From NCBI RefSeq assembly GCF_000982415.1, contig NZ_LANI01000005.1, positions 248,001 to 312,000 of the forward strand: a DNA stretch of 64,000 nucleotides. The letters run 5' to 3'. This stretch comes from Kiloniella litopenaei (GTDB lineage Bacteria > Pseudomonadota > Alphaproteobacteria > Kiloniellales > Kiloniellaceae). Both the position numbers and the translations under genes were made by a program. Below the pieces are notes generated by a model. That model worked only from the letters and a program-made list of their open reading frames with translations, made no database searches and was not told the DNA's origin. This document shows, piece by piece, positions 16,421-24,729 of the stretch. Every line of letters starts with the position of its first letter. The first letter of the stretch is position 1.

Positions 16421-16921
16421 ATGGATAGGATGGAACGCTTAGGTTTAGTTATAGGAATGGGGCTGATTGTTCTTGGTCTGGTTACATTGTTTGACGGCAC
16501 GAGTGATCATTCTGATCTGAAATCGAAGACGAACAGACCGGAGCTGTTGAGTGAAAATACCGGTGCGAACACAGCTGGTCCAGTTTTACCCGATTATGAT
16601 ATTATTCTGGTTAATTCTGAGGGCACTGCGGGCGATTCACCTGCGCAGTCTTTGAGCCGACAGCAGGAAAAAATAATTCGTTTGGCCTTGAAAACCGGTG
16701 GAAAAGGAGCTCCCTGCGATTTGCAGGGGAAGCGTCCTGATCGTGTTTTGTGGGGACAACGGGGAAGCCAGAAGCATTTGGATAGTCTGTCGATTTTTTC
16801 TGAAGAGAAGCTGATTTATATTGGCAGTTATCTTGAGGCTTGGAAGATACAGGCAACCGGGGGCACGGTGACCTGTTACAATTTAAATGATCAAGCTGCC
16901 AAGATATTGACCGAGCTGTAA
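16421..16921 (+). CDS. Unknown membrane-anchored protein between chvI and chvG
   Basis: A 166-aa protein I do not recognise. It has an N-terminal hydrophobic helix at about residues 7-25 (LGLVIGMGLIVLGLVTLF), then a polar linker and a C-terminal domain with two cysteines (GKGAPCDLQ and GGTVTCYNL), probably outside the inner membrane, where they could form a disulphide. GGAGG lies eight bases before ATG 16421; a TTG three bases upstream is a weak alternative. Its position between the response regulator and the sensor kinase in one operon suggests a role in signal sensing or kinase control, but that is inference from location only. Confidence 0.7.
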   Translation: MDRMERLGLVIGMGLIVLGLVTLFDGTSDHSDLKSKTNRPELLSENTGANTAGPVLPDYDIILVNSEGTAGDSPAQSLSRQQEKIIRLALKTGGKGAPCDLQGKRPDRVLWGQRGSQKHLDSLSIFSEEKLIYIGSYLEAWKIQATGGTVTCYNLNDQAAKILTEL

Positions 16922-16946
16922 TAATTCATGTTGTTTGGGGGATGCT

Positions 16947-18599
16947 GTGGCTGATGAAAGCCATAAACAAAGGGCGGAAATAGCGCAGACCGTTAAAAAG
17001 CACCGTAAGGGGCGCAAACGGGGATGGCGGTCGTCCTTAACACATAAAATTCTCCTGATTAACAGCTTTGTCTTGATGATTCCTGTCGTCGGATTGATGC
17101 ATCTGGAACAGTACAGACTGAGCCTTATTGCATCCGAACTGGATGCGTTATCCATACAGGGGCGTGCTTTTTCTCTCAGTCTCGGGTCGACTGCTGTGGT
17201 TGCCAGTCAGGTGGGCAGTGAAAAACTTGTGCCAGAGCTAACGCGTAGCCTGATGCGCGCCATGTTAAATGACATTGGTGTCCGTGCCCGTATTTTTTCG
17301 ACCAGTGGGGAAATGCTAGCCGATAGTCTCTACCTTGCCGGGGTTGGTGGTCCCGTCGAAGTTGGGGAACTTCCCCCACCTGGTGGTATAGGGATGATGG
17401 ATCGGATTATCCAGTTTTACGAAGAGATCATGAACTGGCTTCCCGGGCACGATGATTGGCCTCTATACAGAGAAGCTCAACATCAGACGGCTGAGGACTA
17501 TACCGAAGTTTTGATTGCTTTGAACGGCGAGCCCGCGGGTATGGTTCGGACAGATACAACAGGCCGTCTTGTTCTGTCTATGGCTGTTCCTGTACAAAGA
17601 TATCGCCAAGTTCTTGGTGCCCTGATGCTTTCAAAGGATGCAGAGGTTGTCACACAAGCGGTACAGGATCGTCGCCGGGATATTCTCGCCGTCTGTGGTT
17701 TGGCGCTGGGCGTTACGGTTCTTTTATCCCTTTATCTCGCAGGTATTATTGGTCGTCCGCTACGTCGCTTGGCCAATGCTGCTGACTTTGTACGGTATGG
17801 CAAAGGGCGCGAATATGAAATTCCTGACTTTACCCATAGAGGTGATGAGATTGGTGATTTGTCTGGCGCTCTACGGGCAATGACCGAAGCATTGTGGGCC
17901 AGAATGGATGCCATCGAGGGTTTTGCGGCGGATGTTTCCCATGAAATCAAAAACCCGCTGACCTCTCTACGTTCTGCTGTTGAAACCGTTGCTCGTGTGA
18001 GCGACCCGGAACAGCAAAAGAAGTTATTGGCCATCATTATGGATGATGTTCAGCGACTGGACCGTCTTATCAGCGATATTTCTGATGCGTCACGTCTGGA
18101 TTCAGAACTTTCCAGGGCCAAAATGGAAGAAGTCGATGTGGGTAAGCTATTGGAAGCTTTGGTGGAAATTCAACGCGTTGATGAAAGCTGCCCCGTTTTT
18201 GAGACCGATATAAAGACTGACGACAAGCTTTGCGTTCAAGGGCTAGAGGGCCGACTGGGACAGGTTTTGCGAAACCTGATGACGAATGCAAAAACGTTCA
18301 GCCCACAGGATGGTGTTATTCGCTTAGCTGCCAAGTCTGAAAACGGCAGAGTTATTATTACGGTTGATGACGATGGTCCCGGTATTATTCCTGGCAAATT
18401 TGAGGCTATTTTCGACCGTTTTTATACCGAACGTCCAGAGGATGAAAAGTTTGGTACTCATTCCGGCCTTGGTCTGAGTATTTCCAAACAAATCATAGAT
18501 GCCCACAACGGAACGATAGCGGCGGAAAACCGGACGGGTGATGATGGTGAAGTCCTTGGTGCGCGTTTTACGATCTCATTACCGGAAGAGCAGCGATAG
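16947..18599 (+). CDS. chvG: ChvG-type sensor histidine kinase
   Basis: A 550-aa membrane kinase. Helix 1 is at about residues 35-55 (ILLINSFVLMIPVVGLMHL), a large periplasmic sensor region follows, helix 2 is at about 245-268, then HAMP. The H-box FAADVSHEIKNPLTSLR carries His332. N-box NLMTNAKTF, G1 VDDDGPGI and G2 SGLGLSISKQI are intact. GTG 16947 is chosen because GGGGGA lies a few bases upstream; TTG 16935 is also open. The cytoplasmic N-terminal Lys/Arg-rich tail is normal for ChvG/ExoS. Expected to phosphorylate the ChvI product. Confidence 0.93.
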   Translation: MADESHKQRAEIAQTVKKHRKGRKRGWRSSLTHKILLINSFVLMIPVVGLMHLEQYRLSLIASELDALSIQGRAFSLSLGSTAVVASQVGSEKLVPELTRSLMRAMLNDIGVRARIFSTSGEMLADSLYLAGVGGPVEVGELPPPGGIGMMDRIIQFYEEIMNWLPGHDDWPLYREAQHQTAEDYTEVLIALNGEPAGMVRTDTTGRLVLSMAVPVQRYRQVLGALMLSKDAEVVTQAVQDRRRDILAVCGLALGVTVLLSLYLAGIIGRPLRRLANAADFVRYGKGREYEIPDFTHRGDEIGDLSGALRAMTEALWARMDAIEGFAADVSHEIKNPLTSLRSAVETVARVSDPEQQKKLLAIIMDDVQRLDRLISDISDASRLDSELSRAKMEEVDVGKLLEALVEIQRVDESCPVFETDIKTDDKLCVQGLEGRLGQVLRNLMTNAKTFSPQDGVIRLAAKSENGRVIITVDDDGPGIIPGKFEAIFDRFYTERPEDEKFGTHSGLGLSISKQIIDAHNGTIAAENRTGDDGEVLGARFTISLPEEQR

Positions 18600-19052
18600 A
18601 TGTCTGACAGTCAACTTGTGCATTGTACCGCGATTGCCTTTGAAAAAGGCGGATGGCTGACAGCTGTTTTGCTCCGTGGTGAACCGGGCGCAGGCAAGTC
18701 CGATTTGGCATTAAGGGCAATTGATACCGGGCGTGCTGAACTTGTTTCAGACGATCAAACACATCTTGCCAAACGGGGAAGTGATTTACTTGCCTCTCCT
18801 CCACCAACAATTGCCGGAAAGCTCGAGGTCAGAGGTTTGGGGATTGTTTCTTTTTCCTATTGTTCTGATGTGCCTGTGGGGTTGATTGTAGATCTGGTGC
18901 CGCGGGATAAGGTAGATCGGCTTCCTGCCCCCAACACAGAGGAGTTACTCGGTATTGAGATTCCCTGTATCAAATTACATAGTTTCGATCATTCAGCTGT
19001 CGCAAAGCTGTTACTTGCCATATCCCGTCCGGACAGCGATATAGTAAGATAA
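18600..19052 (+). CDS. hprK: HPr kinase/phosphorylase, short alphaproteobacterial form
   Basis: A 150-aa protein equal to the catalytic domain only; the N-terminal domain of Firmicutes HprK is absent, as is usual in alphaproteobacteria. The P-loop is GEPGAGKSDLALR at residues 27-39, and a later acidic segment VSDDQTHL fits the capping and catalytic region. It phosphorylates HPr on Ser46, and HPr (downstream, 20685) has that serine. Its ATG directly follows the chvG stop with no gap, so the two are co-translated. Confidence 0.9.
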   Translation: MSDSQLVHCTAIAFEKGGWLTAVLLRGEPGAGKSDLALRAIDTGRAELVSDDQTHLAKRGSDLLASPPPTIAGKLEVRGLGIVSFSYCSDVPVGLIVDLVPRDKVDRLPAPNTEELLGIEIPCIKLHSFDHSAVAKLLLAISRPDSDIVR

Positions 19053-19096
19053 GTAATGTTCTTTCTGTAATTTGCCGGGTACGAGGGCGAGCGTCT

Positions 19097-19996
19097 ATGT
19101 CAGTTTCTTCAGAAAAAAAGGTTCAAGAACCCCTTCGGGTTGTCTTGGTAACAGGGCTTTCCGGTGCGGGGCGCTCTACGGCAATGAAGGTTCTCGAAGA
19201 CCATGGGTTTGAGGCAATTGATAATCTGCCATTGAATTTGTTGGATCTTGTCATCGGGGGGCAACCGCGCCGTCGTCCCTTGGCCGTTGGCATTGATATC
19301 CGGTCCCGAAATTTTTCTGCGCCCCCCCTTCTTGAACATATCCGTGAATTGAAAAAGCGTCCTGAGTTGGATGTTTCGTTAGTTTTTCTAGATTGCTCTG
19401 TTGATGTTCTTGAGCGACGTTTTAAAGAGACCCGGCGCCGTCATCCGCTTTCCGAAGATCGCCCTCTTAAGGACGGTATTCTTGCGGAACGTTTATTGGT
19501 TGCCCCGCTTCAGGCCCGTGCAGACTTCGCAATTGACAGTTCGGATACGACATCAGCAGATTTCAGACAAAACCTAACAAGTTTGCTGGGGCTGGAAGAA
19601 AGCGGCGTGATGACTGTGCAGGTCATGTCATTCTCCTATCGCTTCGGGGTACCAAGAGAAGCTGATTTAATGTTTGATGTGCGCTTCTTGCGAAATCCCC
19701 ATTATGATCCTCATCTGCGTCCGTTATCGGGAAAAGATAAAGTTGTCTCGGATTATGTTCGCGAGGATCCTGATTTTTCCAGCTTTGCGTCGCGTTTAAA
19801 GGAACTGGTTATTCCCCTTTTGGCGCGTTATCAGCAAGAAGGGAAAAATTATCTAACTATTGCAATTGGCTGTACTGGTGGACGTCACAGATCCGTCGCT
19901 TTGACAGAATGGCTTGGCAGTGAACTGGATAGTGTTTGGCCACAAATTATTGTTGCGCATCGGGATATGGACAAAGAGCCAGATCGATACAAATAG
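19097..19996 (+). CDS. rapZ: RapZ-family nucleotide-binding RNA adapter
   Basis: A 299-aa protein with an N-terminal P-loop domain and the C-terminal RapZ domain (IAIGCTGGRHRSVALTEWL near the end). In enterobacteria RapZ binds small RNAs and RNase E to control GlmS; the role in alphaproteobacteria is not settled. The Walker A is GLSGAGRST (residues 20-28): the usual lysine is Arg26, which may weaken nucleotide binding. The Walker-B-like hydrophobic strand VSLVFLDCS is present. It sits 44 bases after hprK, as in other proteobacterial PTS clusters. Confidence 0.9.
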   Translation: MSVSSEKKVQEPLRVVLVTGLSGAGRSTAMKVLEDHGFEAIDNLPLNLLDLVIGGQPRRRPLAVGIDIRSRNFSAPPLLEHIRELKKRPELDVSLVFLDCSVDVLERRFKETRRRHPLSEDRPLKDGILAERLLVAPLQARADFAIDSSDTTSADFRQNLTSLLGLEESGVMTVQVMSFSYRFGVPREADLMFDVRFLRNPHYDPHLRPLSGKDKVVSDYVREDPDFSSFASRLKELVIPLLARYQQEGKNYLTIAIGCTGGRHRSVALTEWLGSELDSVWPQIIVAHRDMDKEPDRYK

Positions 19997-20245
19997 AAAT
20001 CCTTATCAATTAAAGCATCAGACAATTGATAAAGTCTGATAAGACGATGATAAGAAAAGAGAACCTGATAACAATTCAAAAATTTGGCTGTGTTGTATCT
20101 ATGGTTTTCTCTCCTGTTTAATTTCCTGAATCTCTTCTTTCTTGAGAATATTTATCTTTAGTGCATTGCTTCGCCTTGTATCAGGTCATGGTTTACTGTT
20201 AATTTTCCCATCTATAAAGGGAAAGCGCCTGCGGAAAGGGAAGGC
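19997..20245 (+). other. rapZ-EIIA intergenic region with overlapping inverted repeats
   Basis: TTATCAATT (20003-20011) pairs with AATTGATAA (20024-20032), and ATCAGAC (20017-20023) pairs with GTCTGAT (20034-20040). The two stems interleave, and CTTATCA (20002-20008) can also pair with TGATAAG (20037-20043). No T-run follows. It could be a structured 3' end or a switch. A possible -10 (TATAAA at about 20212) lies near the EIIA start. Confidence 0.4.
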
Positions 20246-20638
20246 ATGATAGGGATGGTTCTGGTCACACATGGTGACTTGGCTCTCGAATTCGTGGCAG
20301 CATTGGAACATGTTGTCGGGGCTCAAACACAGATTGAAACTGTGTGTATTGGTCCCGAAGATGACATGGAGCAAAGGCGTCAGGAAATTATCTCTTCTGT
20401 TGAAAAGGTAGAAGACGGTAGCGGTGTTGTGATTTTAACAGACATGTTTGGTGGTACTCCTTCTAATCTTGCGATATCCATCATGGACAAAGCCAATGTA
20501 GAGGTCGTGGCAGGTGTTAACCTGCCTCTGTTGATCAAATTGGCTGGCCTGCGGGAAACAAAATCCATGAAAGAAGCGGTTTTAGAAGCTCAGGAAGCAG
20601 GGCGTAAGTATATTCACGTCGCTTCAGAGTTACTTTGA
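20246..20638 (+). CDS. PTS EIIA component, mannose type
   Basis: A 130-aa cytoplasmic phosphocarrier of the EIIA-Man fold. The phosphorylated histidine is His9 in MVLVTHGDLA; VVILTDMFGGTPSNLA around residues 68-83 is the conserved second signature. No EIIB, EIIC or EIID gene is nearby, so the protein is probably a regulatory endpoint instead of a sugar transporter part. AAGGGA precedes ATG 20246. It probably starts a second transcript that includes HPr and EI. Confidence 0.92.
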   Translation: MIGMVLVTHGDLALEFVAALEHVVGAQTQIETVCIGPEDDMEQRRQEIISSVEKVEDGSGVVILTDMFGGTPSNLAISIMDKANVEVVAGVNLPLLIKLAGLRETKSMKEAVLEAQEAGRKYIHVASELL

Positions 20639-20684
20639 TTGTGCTTAAAACTGGGTTTTAAGGGTTCTAAGGGGGAAATAGAAC

Positions 20685-20951
20685 TTGCTTACCAAAACAT
20701 TGATGATTTTGAACAAGCGGGGATTACATGCCAGAGCTTCGGCCAAATTTGTAAAAGTTGCCGAGGTTTTTGATGCAGAAGTGACCGTTTGCAAGGATGG
20801 AACAAGCGTATCAGGATGTTCCATTATGGGATTAATGATGTTGGCAGCGGCACCGGGGTGTGAAATTGAGCTATCCGCTAGTGGACCTTCCGCCCAAGAA
20901 GCAATGGATGCTTTGGAAGAGTTAATTCTGAACAAGTTTGACGAAGATTAA
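20685..20951 (+). CDS. HPr phosphocarrier protein
   Basis: An 88-aa HPr. With the TTG start at 20685 the numbering falls exactly on family positions: His15 in KRGLHARAS (phosphorylated by EI) and Ser46 in GCSIMGLMML (target of HprK). GGGGGA lies 13 bases upstream of the TTG. A start at ATG 20703 would remove the first beta strand and is unlikely. Both phosphorylation sites and both cognate enzymes occur within 3 kb. Annotation as nitrogen-type HPr (NPr) is possible. Confidence 0.93.
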   Translation: MLTKTLMILNKRGLHARASAKFVKVAEVFDAEVTVCKDGTSVSGCSIMGLMMLAAAPGCEIELSASGPSAQEAMDALEELILNKFDED

Positions 20952-21059
20952 TTCGGTCAAATCAAACGATCAAACTTCACCAGTAATTTTACTGGGAAGA
21001 GTGTAAAAGTGAACAGAAAACACCGTCACTTTGCATCAATTACGAGATAGGAATGCGCT

Positions 21060-22826
21060 GTGGCCCATAAGTCCGGTGAACGTATATTCGAAGGTCTTGC
21101 TGTCTCACCAGGGGTGGTGATTGGTTCTGCTTATGTCAGTGAATCCAGTGATATCCAGATTTTGGAATATCGAGTTCCGACAGCAAAGATCTCTGCTGAG
21201 CTAAAACGCCTGTCTGATGCGGTGCAAAAGGCGCAAAATCAAGTCCTCAAACTTCATGGGCAGTCAAAAGATTTTCACGGTGCTGCCGGTGAAGAGCTTG
21301 GCTACCTGCTTGATGCCCATATGCAGATGCTCAAAAGCTCCAGCTTGATTGGTGGTATCGAAGCGCGGATTCAAACCGGACAGAAAAATGCCGAAGCGGC
21401 TGTTATGGCCGAGGTTGGTCAAATTGCCCGTAAATTTTCATCGATGGAAGATCCGTACTTACGGACAAAGTCACAGGAAGTACGCGAAGTCGGGCATCGT
21501 ATTGTTCGCAACCTGACCAAGACAAAGGCAGATTCCTATTCCGGGCTGACTCCGAATTCCGTGATTCTTTCCGAGGAAATTACACCTGCGGATACCGCGA
21601 TGATGGACCCCAGTCACATCGGTGGTTTTGCGACTGTCCTTGGTGGGCCCGAGGGACACACTGCTATTATGGCGCGTTCGCTTGGGTTGCCAGCCGTTCT
21701 GGGTGTCCCGGGCCTTTTGAAAGGTGTGGAAAACGGCGAAGTCATAATTATTGATGGCACAAATGGTCGGGTGATCATTAACCCCAGCCCTGCGCGAATC
21801 AAAGACTACAAACTTCGCCTGAAGGATATTGAGCGTGAAGCCAAAGTTTTGGCGGGTTTACGCGATGTTGCCGCTTTGACCGTTGATGAAGAACGGGTTG
21901 GGCTACAGGCGAATGTCGAGTTGCCGCGTGAAACGGGACAGGCGGTTGCCAATGGGGCTGAAGGTGTCGGTTTGCTGCGAACTGAGTTCCTCTTTATGAA
22001 CAGGGATGAATTGCCGACAGAGCAGGAACAATACGAAGCGCTGGCTGAAATTATAGATGGTATGGCCGGACGGCCCGTGACAATCCGGACATTGGATGCA
22101 GGGGGCGAAAAGCTGGTTTCGGCTTTGGGAACACACCCCACAGAATCGCAAAACCCGGCACTTGGACTGCGGGCTATTCGCCTTTCACTGAAACACCATG
22201 ATCTGTTGAAAACCCAACTGCGCGCTATTTTACGGGCCAGTGCTCATGGCCCGCTGCGTATTTTGCTACCGATGGTGACAACGCCAAGTGAAGTACGTGA
22301 AGTTCGCAAAGCCTTAACAGAAGTTGCTGAAGGCCTGAAGAAGCAGAATATTCGCATTGCTGATCCCTTGCCTCCTCTCGGTATTATGATCGAGGTTCCT
22401 GGTGCTGCACTGGCTGCGGACGGTTTGGCAAAAGTTGCTGATTTCTTTGCTATCGGAACCAATGACCTGACGATGTATACCTTGGCAATCGACAGGGCAG
22501 AGGAGCAGGTGGCATACCTTTATAATCCTTTGCACCCAGCGGTGTTAAAGCTGATTTCCTTTGCCGTTGATGCCGCGCGACGGGCCCATATTCCGGTTTC
22601 AGTCTGTGGCGAGGTTGCGGGTGATGTGGATTATTTACCCCTGTTGCTTGGCTTGGGTGTGCGCGATCTTTCCATGAGTTCCAACGCCTTGCCCCGGGTT
22701 AAGAACAGAATACTGAAACTGAATATGGAAGATGTGACCCGACGTGCAGAAGCGATCATGACACAGCACGATCCCGGACGTATTTCGATTATGCTCCAAG
22801 ATTATAACGAACGTTATAACTCGTAA
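21060..22826 (+). CDS. ptsI: PTS enzyme I (PEP-protein phosphotransferase)
   Basis: A 588-aa soluble enzyme that takes phosphate from phosphoenolpyruvate to HPr. The active histidine is His200 in GGPEGHTAIMARS. PEP-binding signatures GLLRTEFLFMNR and FFAIGTNDLTMYTLA are intact, and the C-terminal Cys is in VSVCGEVAGD. No N-terminal GAF domain is present, so it is of the PtsI rather than PtsP layout. The start is GTG 21060. It completes the chain EI, HPr, EIIA with HprK feedback. Confidence 0.94.
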   Translation: MAHKSGERIFEGLAVSPGVVIGSAYVSESSDIQILEYRVPTAKISAELKRLSDAVQKAQNQVLKLHGQSKDFHGAAGEELGYLLDAHMQMLKSSSLIGGIEARIQTGQKNAEAAVMAEVGQIARKFSSMEDPYLRTKSQEVREVGHRIVRNLTKTKADSYSGLTPNSVILSEEITPADTAMMDPSHIGGFATVLGGPEGHTAIMARSLGLPAVLGVPGLLKGVENGEVIIIDGTNGRVIINPSPARIKDYKLRLKDIEREAKVLAGLRDVAALTVDEERVGLQANVELPRETGQAVANGAEGVGLLRTEFLFMNRDELPTEQEQYEALAEIIDGMAGRPVTIRTLDAGGEKLVSALGTHPTESQNPALGLRAIRLSLKHHDLLKTQLRAILRASAHGPLRILLPMVTTPSEVREVRKALTEVAEGLKKQNIRIADPLPPLGIMIEVPGAALAADGLAKVADFFAIGTNDLTMYTLAIDRAEEQVAYLYNPLHPAVLKLISFAVDAARRAHIPVSVCGEVAGDVDYLPLLLGLGVRDLSMSSNALPRVKNRILKLNMEDVTRRAEAIMTQHDPGRISIMLQDYNERYNS

Positions 22827-22850
22827 CTGTTTTATCTGTATTAGTGCGGT

Positions 22851-23555
22851 CTATTCAGACGGCGGGACAAGAGGAATGCGGAGAAACACACCGAACTCCT
22901 TGGTAAAGTCGCAACTGACTCTGGCGTGAACGGCACCTTGCTTGTCATAGAAACGGGATTTTTGTGAAAGGGGCGTTATGGCTTCGTGCCAAATGCCCGG
23001 GTGGATACACAGGCCAAATGATCCGTCACAGTAAAAGGCGACCCAATCCTCGGGTTTCATGTCGTCCCCGGTTTTTGCCAGCGCAGCAACAAAGGGTTTG
23101 TTATCAAGTGGATAGAAGAGCTGCGCGCCATCGGGATGATAATTGGCGTGCCAGATCAAAAGTTGGGAACGATCAGGTGCAGGGTTTTCGCGCGATGCTA
23201 ATCCCGGCTGCTCTGACCATCCCAGAATATAGCGATCATTCACTGCCATGTTTTGTCCCAAGAGGACATCGCCTTCCCACCAGAATTCAAAAATCCCGTC
23301 CAGATGTCCGGCTTCGTCACCAGTGCCATCGTCAATTTTGCGCCATCCCTGGGCGGGCCACTGAACAATTTCAACAGGGTGAGACATGTAGTCTGTTACG
23401 ATAGTGCCAAATCCCTCCAGCGATTCAGCTGTTGCCTTAACCAGTGGCATATCAAAAAGCGGAAGTTCATCAGGGACAGCGGGATTCATATAGTCAAAAG
23501 ATTTCTTTTTAGTATGGACCGTAGAAGTGGTGTTCGGAGATGATGGTTCAGACAT
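22851..23555 (-). CDS. Ureidoglycolate lyase-like protein (AllA family)
   Basis: A 234-aa protein whose C-terminal 170 residues resemble ureidoglycolate lyase, which splits ureidoglycolate to glyoxylate and urea in purine breakdown. I base this on the cupin-like core around HPDGAQLFYPLDNKPFVAALA (18 residues from GAQLF onward are the key part) and IHPGIWHEAITPL with its conserved histidines. About 60 N-terminal residues are extra compared with E. coli AllA. No other allantoin genes are in view. It is divergent from a LysR regulator, with 125 AT-rich bases between, which suggests regulation by that protein. Confidence 0.65.
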   Translation of the reverse strand: MSEPSSPNTTSTVHTKKKSFDYMNPAVPDELPLFDMPLVKATAESLEGFGTIVTDYMSHPVEIVQWPAQGWRKIDDGTGDEAGHLDGIFEFWWEGDVLLGQNMAVNDRYILGWSEQPGLASRENPAPDRSQLLIWHANYHPDGAQLFYPLDNKPFVAALAKTGDDMKPEDWVAFYCDGSFGLCIHPGIWHEAITPLSQKSRFYDKQGAVHARVSCDFTKEFGVFLRIPLVPPSE

Positions 23556-23680
23556 TAAAGTTTCCCAAAAGATATTCAGATTTTGTCGTCAGTTTGTTCT
23601 TTGAGGCTTATCAAAACAAATTAAATTCAGTATTTAATAAATTAAATAAAATTTAATTCTGAGTTCAGATCGGGCATATC

Positions 23681-24559
23681 ATGAGGCATAGTCAACTGAG
23701 GGCATTTGATGCCGTGGCAAGAGAAGGGAGCTTTGCCAGAGGCGCTCACCTGTTGAACTTAAGTCCTCCTGCTGTGACTATTCAGGTGAAAAGCCTTGAA
23801 GAGGCCTATGGATTGACGCTTTTTATCCGAAGCGGGGGTAAAGCTATTCTGACACCGGATGGTCAGGCTTTATACGATAGAACGCGCCGCTTCTTTATTG
23901 AAGAGGAAGAGATCCAAAGTTATTTGTCTGCATCTTCTGCTTTGGAAAAAGGTTATTTGAAAATAGCAGCAGATGGCCCGCACGCTGCTTTGAATATCAT
24001 TGCAGCATTTCGTGAAAAATGTCCGGGCATCAAGTTGACCGTGGCTCTTGGGAATGCAGAGACGGTGAGGCAGGATATTTTGGCGCAAAGGGCAGATGTG
24101 GGCATCACGGCGAATTGCCCGGAAAGTGATCGACTGGTTATTGACGAACTGTCGGTGCAGTCAATGATTTCCTTGATTCCCAAAGGGCACCGTTTCAGCT
24201 CTCGAAAAGAGCTTTCTCTGCCTGAATTGATGTGTGAGCCATTGATTTTACGTGAACGTGGATCCAACACGAGACGGGTTTTTGAAGGGGCGATAAAAGA
24301 GCTTTCTCTGAACTATGAAAACGAACTGGAGCTCGGTAGTCGAGAAGCTGTTCGGGAAGCTGTTGCCGTTGGCTTGGGTATCGGGTTTTTATTTGAGCAT
24401 GAAGTTCTTGGGGATAATCGTGTCGTTGCTGTGCCGTTGAAAGAGCTCGCAAGTAGTAATCGTGATATGGTGATTTGTCTGAAGAGCCAGCTTAAACGAA
24501 GGGTTGTAGAATCCTTTGTTTCATTAGCAAGAACCTTCGCAGAGCTTAAAGTCACTTAG
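23681..24559 (+). CDS. LysR-family transcriptional regulator
   Basis: A 292-aa regulator with an N-terminal winged helix-turn-helix (residues 1-60: LRAFDAVAREGSFARGAHLL, then VKSLEEAYGLTLFIR) and a type 2 periplasmic-binding-fold effector domain (about 90-290). It is divergent from the ureidoglycolate-lyase-like gene. The shared AT-rich region contains several T-N11-A arrangements, but none stands out as a clear operator. The effector may be a purine-degradation or related metabolite (inference from the neighbour only). Confidence 0.88.
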   Translation: MRHSQLRAFDAVAREGSFARGAHLLNLSPPAVTIQVKSLEEAYGLTLFIRSGGKAILTPDGQALYDRTRRFFIEEEEIQSYLSASSALEKGYLKIAADGPHAALNIIAAFREKCPGIKLTVALGNAETVRQDILAQRADVGITANCPESDRLVIDELSVQSMISLIPKGHRFSSRKELSLPELMCEPLILRERGSNTRRVFEGAIKELSLNYENELELGSREAVREAVAVGLGIGFLFEHEVLGDNRVVAVPLKELASSNRDMVICLKSQLKRRVVESFVSLARTFAELKVT

Positions 24560-24698
24560 TGTGATGTTTCTTGGTAAAATACTGATATCAAAATGAAGTC
24601 GTTTGTCATAGTTATCCTCTAATTTATGGAACGGTGATGATTTCATGAAATGGGTTGCAAAATTGGTTTGGGACTGTTAGTTTTCTGCCAAAATAAAC

Positions 24699-24718
24699 AC
24701 ATAAAGATTTCTTTATGT
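24699..24718 (+). promoter_or_regulatory. Perfect 20-bp palindrome upstream of ahcY (SahR-like operator)
   Basis: ACATAAAGA-TT-TCTTTATGT, a 9-2-9 perfect inverted repeat ending 11 bases before the first ahcY ATG. Its form and place fit an operator for an ArsR-family repressor of methionine-cycle genes (SahR type). It could also form a small hairpin at the ribosome-binding region. Confidence 0.55.
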
Positions 24719-24729
24719 AACTGCCATAG

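Noticed and set aside
20003-20040. H-type pseudoknot before EIIA
   Set aside because: The two stems interleave, but one connecting base cannot span a 9-bp stem, so alternative hairpins are more likely.
24560-24729. SAH or SAM riboswitch before ahcY
   Set aside because: I found none of the conserved riboswitch core sequences; the palindrome suits a protein operator better.
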